A stretch of 15,718 nt of DNA from JBEVOS01 sp964564595. GTDB taxonomy: Bacteria > Pseudomonadota > Alphaproteobacteria > Caulobacterales > Aquidulcibacteraceae. Positions 1-5,188 of this stretch are shown one piece after another. A program made the position numbers and the translations under genes. The notes beneath the pieces are model-generated. The model searched no databases. It saw nothing but the letters and a program-made list of their open reading frames with translations, and was not told the DNA's origin. The stretch is taken from assembly GCA_964564595.1 (NCBI GenBank), contig CAZMCA010000070.1, positions 1 through 15,718 on the forward strand, read 5' to 3'. Numbering within the stretch: position 1 is the stretch's first letter; every line of letters begins with the position of its first letter.

Positions 1-14
1 AAGACCACCCCGCT

Positions 15-56
15 GCGGGTGTAGTTCAGAGGTAGAACGTCAGCTTCCCAAGCTGG
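15..56 (+). tRNA. tRNA-Gly(CCC), 5' half only (3' half absent)
   Basis: The acceptor 5' strand GCGGGTG (15-21), a D arm with stem GTTC/GAAC (24-27 and 35-38), and a full anticodon arm TCAGC-TTCCCAA-GCTGG (40-56) with anticodon CCC are all visible. After 56 the sequence leaves the tRNA pattern. There is no T arm with TTCGA, no matching CACCCGC acceptor 3' strand and no CCA, so this cannot fold into a working tRNA. Many tyrosine integrases recombine at the symmetrical anticodon stem-loop of tRNA genes, so this 42-base block may be an attachment-site core at the edge of a prophage, or part of a phage attP. Other explanations are a tRNA gene broken by recombination, or an assembly join. Confidence 0.8.
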
Positions 57-107
57 CTCGATCGCAAGGCGCACAACGAAATTCAGGCACAACTCGCGCC
101 GTTGACG

Positions 108-133
108 CCCCTAAGCAGTCAAAGGGTTAGGGG
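108..133. repeat. Short inverted repeat CCCCTAA / TTAGGGG at the end of the 76-residue gene
   Basis: CCCCTAA at 108-114 and TTAGGGG at 127-133 are perfect inverted copies separated by 12 bases. The repeat spans the TAG stop of the minus-strand gene that ends at 111. It could form a 7-bp RNA hairpin at the end of that message. No U-run follows on the minus strand, so it is not a convincing intrinsic terminator. Confidence 0.4.
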
Positions 134-341
134 TCGCGGGCACTACTTTTTCGGCATTCGCTCGCGCAAACGCATCACGAAATTCTGCATCAGTAAGCTC
201 GATGTGCCTGAACAGTTTTCCGGCCATGCTCGCAAACTCCATCGCCGTGTAGCTGTTGCATGTGTCGCGGTTCCGCTCCCACCACGCATAAAGCTCAATG
301 ATCTCGCCTCGTGTTGGGCAAGCCGCACGATTCGCGCTCAC
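111..341 (-). CDS. Small protein of unknown function, coupled to the RHH regulator (76 aa)
   Basis: I do not recognise this protein. I chose the GTG at 341-339 as the start: it overlaps the TGA of the upstream RHH gene as GTGA and has an AAGGGG Shine-Dalgarno five bases before it. An in-frame ATG at 380 would extend the protein 13 residues into the RHH gene and has no better ribosome site. The product is soluble and mostly helical in appearance, with a tryptophan/acidic patch (YAWWERNRD), two cysteines and a helix around ELTDAEFRDAFARANAEK. There is no membrane segment. Its position just after an RHH gene resembles a toxin-antitoxin pair or a two-gene regulatory unit, but I see no motif of a known toxin family. 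Hand-counted GC in this cassette (about 55%) is below its neighbours. Confidence 0.65.
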   Translation of the reverse strand: MSANRAACPTRGEIIELYAWWERNRDTCNSYTAMEFASMAGKLFRHIELTDAEFRDAFARANAEKVVPATPNPLTA

Positions 342-556
342 TTGTTCCCCTTCGCAGCCAACTCTTCCATCGCAATCCACGCGATCATCGAATCGGTTTC
401 ATCTGGAAAGCGCTTACGCAGCTTCCTCAGCACCGCCATGCGTGCCTTCGTTTTTACGCGCACGTTGATCTGTACGAAGAGCCCCTGATCCTTCAGCTCC
501 TGCAAGGCGCGATCCTCCGCCTCGACGCGGGCCGTTGTCCGAACACGTTTTGCCAT
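338..556 (-). CDS. Ribbon-helix-helix (Arc/MetJ-type) DNA-binding protein (72 aa)
   Basis: This is probably a small transcriptional regulator. Residues about 24-31 (FVQINVRV) form the N-terminal beta strand typical of the fold. A basic helix (KARMAVLRKLRKRF), a turn and a second helix (DSMIAWIAMEELAAK) follow, which is the RHH order. Such proteins dimerise and read palindromic DNA with the paired strands. The ATG at 556-554 is chosen because longer in-frame starts would run through the promoter and operator region; a weak AGGG lies just upstream. Two perfect GGTGTACACC palindromes lie directly upstream (572-581 and 615-624), so autoregulation and control of the divergent membrane-protein gene are likely but inferred. 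Antitoxin is the main alternative role. Confidence 0.7.
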   Translation of the reverse strand: MAKRVRTTARVEAEDRALQELKDQGLFVQINVRVKTKARMAVLRKLRKRFPDETDSMIAWIAMEELAAKGNK

Positions 557-571
557 CCGCCCTATCTGGCA

Positions 572-581
572 GGTGTACACC
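572..581. promoter_or_regulatory. Operator candidate 1: palindrome GGTGTACACC
   Basis: This is a perfect 10-base palindrome lying three bases upstream of the plus-strand -35 hexamer and 15 bases upstream of the RHH start codon on the minus strand. It is identical to a second copy 43 bp away (centre to centre), about four helical turns, which suits cooperative binding on one face of the DNA. I infer that the adjacent RHH protein binds it. Confidence 0.6.
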
Positions 582-584
582 GGA

Positions 585-613
585 TTGACAAGCGCAAAGC
601 GAACCGCTATGGC
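585..613 (+). promoter_or_regulatory. Promoter candidate for the plus-strand membrane protein gene
   Basis: A consensus -35 TTGACA (585-590) is separated by exactly 17 bases from a weak -10, TATGGC (608-613). The two GGTGTACACC palindromes bracket this promoter, one just upstream of the -35 and one covering the expected start point. A bound repressor would block polymerase. On the minus strand TTGTCA (591-586) overlaps the same -35 and could serve a divergent promoter for the RHH gene, but I find no good -10 for it. Confidence 0.55.
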
Positions 614-614
614 C

Positions 615-624
615 GGTGTACACC
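615..624. promoter_or_regulatory. Operator candidate 2: palindrome GGTGTACACC inside a longer dyad
   Basis: This second copy of the 10-base palindrome is flanked by an outer inverted pair, TATGG (608-612) and CCATA (627-631). Together they make a 24-base interrupted dyad at 608-631. It overlaps the presumed -10 and transcription start of the plus-strand gene and ends at its Shine-Dalgarno, the classic position of a repressor site. Confidence 0.6.
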
Positions 625-641
625 ATCCATAGGAGCCCCGC

Positions 642-1355
642 ATGACCGCAGTCACCCCCCTCCCCCGCCGCGAGAGTAAATGGTTGCTCGCGACCGGCTT
701 CGCCGTTCTCGCCGCCGCCAGCCTTGGCGAAGCCGTTTATGCTTGGCAGACCGCCTCGCAGGCCCAGGCGATCGAATGGAACGGCTTCATGATCCAAACC
801 GACGCGCTGATCAAGACCGTCTTCGCCGTCGGCGCTGGCGTGTTCGGCGCGCTTGGCGTCACCGTCTCGATCGCGCTCCTGCAGCGCGAAGGCAAGACGG
901 ACAAGTATCGCCGCCAAGCCTTCGTCGGCCTTGCGCTCGCCGCGTGCGCGATCTTGATCTCGATCGGCAATCTCAGCGGCTACTTCGCGCACACGCGCAC
1001 GCAAGCCACCGCTGAATTCACCGAAGAGTCGCCGACGTACCTGACAGCCATCGCCAAGCAGGCGCGCGGCGAACGTCTCTACCGGTACGAGCAGGACGCG
1101 ATCGAGCACGCGCAGCGCACAGCGACGCCGCAACGCAATCTCGGCGACATCTTCAAGGCCGCGCTTGTGTACGCCCTGATCGTCGCCTGCGGCCCGTCCT
1201 ACCGCCTGCCGGTTCACAGCAACAACGGCGGTCGACGCGGATCGCGCAAGCCGAAAGCGGAAACGGCAAATCGCCCGCGCCGCGCCCGGCGCCAGCGCCC
1301 CGCGAACGACGACAGCGTGATCGACGCTGGCCCGCTCTTTGCGACGAAGCGCTAA
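642..1355 (+). CDS. Multi-pass membrane protein, moron-like (237 aa)
   Basis: I do not recognise the family. Hydrophobic segments lie at about residues 14-35, 55-80 and 92-114, with a weaker fourth at 169-185. The region between the third and fourth is charged and helical. The C-terminus is strongly basic, with RGSRKPK and RPRRARRQRP. The ATG at 642 has an AGGAG six bases upstream (631-635). The gene is the only one on the plus strand. It has its own TTGACA promoter with flanking palindromes and its own intrinsic terminator, which is the usual build of a phage moron expressed independently of the late genes. Membrane morons often alter the host envelope or exclude superinfecting phages; that role is inference here. 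An ordinary hypothetical membrane protein is the alternative. Confidence 0.8.
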   Translation: MTAVTPLPRRESKWLLATGFAVLAAASLGEAVYAWQTASQAQAIEWNGFMIQTDALIKTVFAVGAGVFGALGVTVSIALLQREGKTDKYRRQAFVGLALAACAILISIGNLSGYFAHTRTQATAEFTEESPTYLTAIAKQARGERLYRYEQDAIEHAQRTATPQRNLGDIFKAALVYALIVACGPSYRLPVHSNNGGRRGSRKPKAETANRPRRARRQRPANDDSVIDAGPLFATKR

Positions 1356-1382
1356 GCGCCCCGCCTCCAAAGGCGCTCAACT

Positions 1383-1410
1383 GGCCCCGCTACGGCGGGG
1401 CCTTTTCTTT
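1383..1410 (+). terminator. Intrinsic terminator after the plus-strand membrane protein gene
   Basis: A perfect 8-bp GC stem, GGCCCCGC (1383-1390) and GCGGGGCC (1395-1402), has a TACG loop and is followed by TTTTCTTT (1403-1410). It starts 28 bases after the stop at 1355. The T-run touches the TAA stop of the convergent minus-strand gene (1411-1409). On the minus strand the hairpin is not followed by a T-run, so it should work in one direction only. Confidence 0.85.
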
Positions 1411-1570
1411 AGCCGCCGCCCTGCTGCGCCGCGCGGATCGCCATCTGCAGCAGGTTGCCCGCGACGGTCAGCACGGGATCGACGAGGCGTGCGCCGATCG
1501 ATGCGACGAGCCCGAGCACGAGCGCGTGGTGCAGCTTCCAGCCGTCAGGCAGCAGCTTGATTGGTTGCAT
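1409..1570 (-). CDS. Small membrane protein, last gene of the late operon (53 aa)
   Basis: I chose the ATG at 1570-1568 because GGAGG (1581-1577) lies six bases upstream; the in-frame ATG at 1576 would have the same GGAGG directly against it. The protein has a polar N-terminus (MQPIKLLPDGWK) and one hydrophobic stretch from about residue 15 to 46 (HALVLGLVASIGARLVDP onward). It ends in QQGGG. The start lies inside the Hsp70 gene, overlapping its last 26 bases in another frame, so the two are probably coupled. Function is unknown. Size and hydrophobicity would suit a small holin or antiholin, but nothing proves this. Confidence 0.6.
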   Translation of the reverse strand: MQPIKLLPDGWKLHHALVLGLVASIGARLVDPVLTVAGNLLQMAIRAAQQGGG

Positions 1571-3161
1571 CGTCATCCTCCAAATCGCCCAAGCGGCGAA
1601 GCTCAGAAACTTCTTCTTCCGACAAGCCGGTGTCGGCATGCACGCGGTACGAGACGGCCTTCGTCTTGTCGTGGACGTTCGTCGCCGTGAATTCGCAGAT
1701 GCCCTCTTCGTTGATGTCGAAGGTCACATCGATCGTCGGCTCAGCCAACATCTCGCCGCGCTTGGGGCGCGTCGCCTGCAGATCGTTCAGCACGAGGCGC
1801 GCGATCTCGCGATTGTCCGATGCGACTTTCAGATCGCCCTCGAAGATGCGGATCGCCGCGCCGTCCGCGCTCTTGTCGGCGGCGCCAAAGCGCATCGTGA
1901 CGCGGTTCGGGATCGTCGCGCCCGCGCGGATGATCGGCACAAGCGAGCCGTTGCCGACTTCCACGCCGATGCTTTTCGTCGCGCGTTCCTGCAGGGCGAG
2001 CGACTTGAACGTGCCCGCCATCACCGCGCCCTGCGCTGCGCAGCCGAACGCGACCGCCGTCAGCGGATCGACGTCGCGGCGCGGCGTCTGCCCGAAGATG
2101 TCCGCGACCGTGGCGCCAACGATCGGCATGCGCGTCATGCCGCCGACGAGCACGACATCCTGAATGTCGCGCAAGTCCTTCTTCGCCCGCTGCATCGCTT
2201 CATGGCAGGGCGCGCGCGTGCGATCGATCAGGTCGACAACCAGCTCTTCGAGCTTGTCGCGCGTCAGTTCGATATTGAGATGGATGTGTTGCGTGTGACC
2301 GCGCTCATCCGTCTTGTCGGCCATGTGCTGCGCCTGGACGCGCGTGCCTTCCACGCTTGTCAGTTCGAGCTTGGCGTTTTCCGCCAACATCCGCAGGCGC
2401 GCGCGCGCCATGTAGTCATCGCGCAGATCGACGCCATACTCGCGCTTCGTTTCTTCCGCGAGATAGTCGACGATGCGCCGGTCGACGTCATCGCCGCCCA
2501 GGAGCGGATCGCCCGACGTCGCGAGCGCATGAAACGCTTGCCCGCGAATCTGCAGGATCGAGACGTCGAATGTGCCGCCGCCAAAATCGTACACCGCAAT
2601 GACGCGGTTCACGCTGCGATCGACGCCATACGCGACCGCCGCCGCCGTCGGCTCAGGCAGCAAGCGGCGCGCGTTGAGCCCGCCCGCTTCCGCCGCTTGG
2701 CGCATCGCCTGCTTTTGGACTTGATCGAAATACGCAGGCACGCCGACAACCGCATCCTCGATCCGCTCATTGAGCGCGACCGATGCGATCTCGCGCAGCT
2801 CGCGGAAGACCTTGCCCAGCAGCTCGATCGGCGAGTGCAGCTCTTGCGGCCCCTGCAGATAGGCCCAGCCATCCGGCCCCTCGACGATGCCGTAGGGCAC
2901 GACGTTCGCCCAATCCTGCACGACCGGATCGTCGAACTTGCGGCCGATGATCCGCTTGAGCCCGAAGAACGTGAATTCAGGATTGGCCTCCATCGAATCC
3001 CGCGCGTTCGAGCCGACGCTGAAACGGCCCTTCGCGTCGATCGCGACCACCGTCGGCAGGAGCCGATCGCGCTCATCGCGCGTCAGAACCCGGCGCGCGC
3101 CGCCGACGGCCAGGGCGACGACGCTTGTGCTTGTCCCAAGGTCAATTCCAACGACGTGCAT
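1545..3161 (-). CDS. Phage-encoded Hsp70/DnaK-like chaperone without the helical lid (538 aa)
   Basis: All nucleotide-binding signatures of Hsp70 are present: phosphate-1 GIDLGTST (5-12), LKRIIGRKF with the catalytic lysine at 69 (DnaK K70), VPAYF (141-145), EPTAAAVAYG (170-179), phosphate-2 YDFGGGTFD with T197 (DnaK T199), and the adenosine motif VGGMTRMP (339-346). The match to DnaK continues through the substrate-binding beta domain (FEGDLKVASDN, VTFDINEEG) to TGLSEEE. The protein then stops about 25 residues later, so the alpha-helical lid is missing (538 residues against about 638). The conserved interdomain linker (VLLLD in DnaK) is replaced by SLALQ. Its ATG overlaps the stop of the membrane protein upstream as TGATG. 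No DnaJ or GrpE partner is visible. It may assist virion or fibre assembly; host-derived DnaK is unlikely given the gene coupling. Confidence 0.95.
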   Translation of the reverse strand: MHVVGIDLGTSTSVVALAVGGARRVLTRDERDRLLPTVVAIDAKGRFSVGSNARDSMEANPEFTFFGLKRIIGRKFDDPVVQDWANVVPYGIVEGPDGWAYLQGPQELHSPIELLGKVFRELREIASVALNERIEDAVVGVPAYFDQVQKQAMRQAAEAGGLNARRLLPEPTAAAVAYGVDRSVNRVIAVYDFGGGTFDVSILQIRGQAFHALATSGDPLLGGDDVDRRIVDYLAEETKREYGVDLRDDYMARARLRMLAENAKLELTSVEGTRVQAQHMADKTDERGHTQHIHLNIELTRDKLEELVVDLIDRTRAPCHEAMQRAKKDLRDIQDVVLVGGMTRMPIVGATVADIFGQTPRRDVDPLTAVAFGCAAQGAVMAGTFKSLALQERATKSIGVEVGNGSLVPIIRAGATIPNRVTMRFGAADKSADGAAIRIFEGDLKVASDNREIARLVLNDLQATRPKRGEMLAEPTIDVTFDINEEGICEFTATNVHDKTKAVSYRVHADTGLSEEEVSELRRLGDLEDDDATNQAAA

Positions 3162-4396
3162 CAGGCGGGCTCCATGTTCTCAGCGGCCCGCGCCATGCGC
3201 TCGCGCAGCAGCGGATCGATCTCTTCCGGGGGCGGTTCGTTTTCCGGCACGTGGCGCGGCTCCTGCGGGGCGTCAGGGGCCTCCGGCCCTGGCGGCGCGC
3301 TTTCGGGCGCGGGGCGCGGAATCGGCCCCACGGCCTTCGCCAGCGCATAATCCTCTTCCGTAGCGGCAGGCAGGACGAAGCGGCGGCGCGGCCCCTCCTC
3401 TTCCGGGGGCGCCGAGGGCGTCTCCTCGACGATCTCCGGCTCAGGCTCAGGGGGCGTTTCACGTGTTTCCCCAGGCACGCCAGCACGCGACAGGGCGGGC
3501 ACGAGCCCGAGCGAAAGGCCGATAAACAGCAGCGCCTCGACGAGCCCCGAGCGCATCGCATCCATCAGGGACGCCGCGTCGGCGCGGGGCGCGCGGAAGA
3601 CTGCCGACGCCACCGCATCGATCGGGCGCGGATCGCTGGCCGTCGTGGCGACCGTCACGTTCGCCGCCCGCGCGTCCCGCAGATCGGTCGCGAGCGCGCG
3701 ATCCGTTTCAGCGTCAAGCCGCGCCTGCTCTGTGTTCGCCGCGCGGATGCGGGCGCGCGCCGTGGCGTAGGCTTCTGGCGTTCGCGCAAGCTCCGCCTCG
3801 CCGCTCGCCGCGCGCTCAGCCGCCGCCGCACGATGATCGCTCAGCGCCCGCTCCGCGTCCGCGATGTTGCCGCTCGCCGCCGATGCCGACGCCACGCTCA
3901 CACCGCCCGTCGATCGCTGCTCGAACAGGTAGTAGTTCCACATGCCGGTGAAGCTCATCGCGAAGAGCATGACCGCGACGATGGTCGCGCCCGTGACGCG
4001 CACGTTCGGAAGATGCAGGTGCATCATCGCGATCTTCCAACCGCGATAACGGCGCTCTTCGAATTCGATCAGCGGGATCGGGAGCGGCACGCGCACCGGC
4101 TTTGTGCTTTCCGCGACATAGCTCAGCACCGAACCGATCAGAAACGCGGCGCACGTGAAGGAGATGCCGAGGCTTGTCGCCAGCGTGTCATTGCGCATCC
4201 AGAGCTTCCAGCTCTCAACCTGCGAAGGGATCGCTGCGAAGATCAGCACGTAAAACGACAACACGATCCACGCGAATTTTACGCCGCGCCGCATCAGCGA
4301 ACCGGGAGGGCCGATTACATTTTTCGGATCGCGCCAATAGGATTGAATTGCTTCAACCCATAGCGCCCAAAACCCGGCCTTCGGCTCATCGCTCAT
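3161..4396 (-). CDS. Four-segment membrane protein with a coiled coil and Pro/Glu-rich tail (411 aa)
   Basis: I do not recognise the family. Hydrophobic segments lie at about 40-57, 73-94, 133-153 and 281-303. Between the third and fourth is a long Ala/Arg/Glu-rich helical region (about 170-245), probably a periplasmic coiled coil. After the fourth segment comes a proline- and glutamate-rich tail (about 304-395), ending in a short helix (DPLLRERMARAAENME). The ATG overlaps the TGA of the gene before it as ATGA, and its own TGA overlaps the Hsp70 ATG as TGATG. This places it firmly between the lysis candidates and the chaperone. A membrane client or partner of the Hsp70, or a lysis or envelope-modifying protein, are possible roles; neither is shown by the sequence. 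Confidence 0.8.
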   Translation of the reverse strand: MSDEPKAGFWALWVEAIQSYWRDPKNVIGPPGSLMRRGVKFAWIVLSFYVLIFAAIPSQVESWKLWMRNDTLATSLGISFTCAAFLIGSVLSYVAESTKPVRVPLPIPLIEFEERRYRGWKIAMMHLHLPNVRVTGATIVAVMLFAMSFTGMWNYYLFEQRSTGGVSVASASAASGNIADAERALSDHRAAAAERAASGEAELARTPEAYATARARIRAANTEQARLDAETDRALATDLRDARAANVTVATTASDPRPIDAVASAVFRAPRADAASLMDAMRSGLVEALLFIGLSLGLVPALSRAGVPGETRETPPEPEPEIVEETPSAPPEEEGPRRRFVLPAATEEDYALAKAVGPIPRPAPESAPPGPEAPDAPQEPRHVPENEPPPEEIDPLLRERMARAAENMEPA

Positions 4397-4773
4397 CGGC
4401 GAAACATCTCCAAAACTTGCGTGATCGTGTCGATGTGTTCGAGCGCGCCAAGCCCCGCCACAATGGCGACGCCGACACCGACGATCACGCGCATGAGAGT
4501 CTTTGTTGCTTCCTGCGACGCATCGCTCATCGCCTGCAATTGACGACGTGTCTGCGCCCGGTCGACTTCGAGCTTCGTATCGATGCGCTGTTCGAGTCGC
4601 ATCATCTCGCCCGAGATGTGAAGCGCGGAATGATTCTGCGCTTTCACGATTTCATCGCCGAGGCGATCGATCGCTTTGTCTGCGGAATCTTGGCGTGCGC
4701 TCAAGCGACCCTGCTCCTCCGCAAAGGAAAAGAGCTTTTCCACGAAGAAACGATCGCCGTTCGCATCGGTCAT
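4393..4773 (-). CDS. Coiled-coil protein with one C-terminal membrane segment, XhlA/holin-like (126 aa)
   Basis: The N-terminal 90 residues are charged and helical (LSARQDSADKAIDRLGDE, LEQRIDTKLEVDRAQTRRQL). One membrane segment follows at about 93-112 (LMRVIVGVGVAIVAGLGAL) and then a short tail. This layout matches phage XhlA/hemolysin-type accessory holins, though I recognise the architecture more than the sequence. I start at the ATG at 4773, which has GGGAAG five bases upstream and overlaps the stop of the 25-residue gene as ATGA. Longer in-frame starts exist but would run across that small gene. Neighbouring spanin candidates support a lysis role, in which it would help disrupt the inner membrane. 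Confidence 0.7.
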   Translation of the reverse strand: MTDANGDRFFVEKLFSFAEEQGRLSARQDSADKAIDRLGDEIVKAQNHSALHISGEMMRLEQRIDTKLEVDRAQTRRQLQAMSDASQEATKTLMRVIVGVGVAIVAGLGALEHIDTITQVLEMFRR

Positions 4774-4847
4774 TCTTGCTTCCCACCAGCCCATGTCGCG
4801 AACAGCAGCGCCGCCGCCAGAATTATCAGCGCCGCCCACCACGGCAT
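4770..4847 (-). CDS. 25-residue single-span membrane peptide in the lysis cassette
   Basis: This tiny gene is easily missed. Its ATG (4847-4845) shares a base with the TAA of the Rz1-like gene (TAATG), and its TGA (4772-4770) overlaps the next ATG (ATGA). It therefore fills exactly the gap between two genes. The peptide starts MPWWAALIILAAALL, continues FATWAGG and ends KQE. It is a single hydrophobic helix with Trp at both membrane interfaces and a charged C-terminal end. No clear Shine-Dalgarno precedes it, so translation probably depends on coupling to the gene before. A small pinholin-like or regulatory lysis peptide is plausible; another small membrane peptide is the alternative. Confidence 0.65.
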   Translation of the reverse strand: MPWWAALIILAAALLFATWAGGKQE

Positions 4848-5188
4848 TACGAAACAGGCGTCGCCGCCTGCCCGCTGCCGTGGCTTGCACAGGCGCGGGT
4901 CAGCGTGTTCTCGCGACCGATCACGCCTTCGAGTGCGGCGACGCGCTCTTGCAGATCGTCGATCACGGCGTCGCTGCGATCCGGCTCATTGGCCGGGTAC
5001 TGGCTGCGCAATTGAAACGGTCCCGGCTCCTCCGGCGTCCGCAGGCACACCACCGGAAACAGCGGCGGCGGGGGCGGCGGGATTTGCGGAAGCTCCAACA
5101 TCTCCGGCTCCCGATTCAACGGAAAGCTCGCGCAGGCGTTCAACGGGATCGCGCCGAGGAGCGCCAGCAGCACGGTTAGTCGCTTCAT
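4847..5188 (-). CDS. Rz1-like outer-membrane lipoprotein (o-spanin candidate, 113 aa)
   Basis: A short basic start (MKR) and hydrophobic stretch lead to a lipobox-like LNAC with Cys19. Ala follows the cysteine, which favours outer-membrane sorting. The Asn at -2 is not the usual lipobox residue. A run of prolines (about 36-42) follows, typical of Rz1 proteins, then a short coiled-coil region (DDLQERVAALEGVIGRE) and a tail with one more cysteine. GAGGAG precedes the ATG at 5188 at good spacing. The gene begins inside the 314-residue gene in another frame, overlaps its last 203 bases and runs past its end, which is a common Rz/Rz1 arrangement. Spanins fuse inner and outer membranes in the last step of lysis of Gram-negative hosts. 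Confidence 0.75.
   Translation of the reverse strand: MKRLTVLLALLGAIPLNACASFPLNREPEMLELPQIPPPPPPLFPVVCLRTPEEPGPFQLRSQYPANEPDRSDAVIDDLQERVAALEGVIGRENTLTRACASHGSGQAATPVS

Noticed and set aside
1..110. A complete tRNA or tandem tRNA genes
   Set aside because: No T arm, acceptor 3' strand or CCA follows the anticodon arm. CACCCCGC at 6-13 lies upstream of the tRNA and does not complete it.
414..1370. A 318-codon minus-strand frame opposite the plus-strand membrane protein
   Set aside because: It would run through the promoter, the terminator and the RHH gene in another frame and has noise-like composition.
1383..1410. Bidirectional terminator for both convergent units
   Set aside because: On the minus strand the hairpin is followed by AGTTGAG and not by a T-run.
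1455..3350. A 631-codon open frame on the plus strand opposite the Hsp70 gene
   Set aside because: It is arginine- and alanine-rich with no recognisable motif and lies antisense to a clear Hsp70. Long antisense frames are expected in high-GC DNA.
3125..4363. A 412-codon plus-strand frame opposite the 411-residue membrane protein
   Set aside because: Very arginine/histidine-rich composition without domains. The minus-strand frame has membrane segments and coupled start and stop.
4774..4890. A 39-residue N-terminal extension of the XhlA-like protein
   Set aside because: It overlaps the 25-residue peptide and the end of the Rz1-like gene. The ATG at 4773 has GGGAAG upstream and an ATGA overlap.
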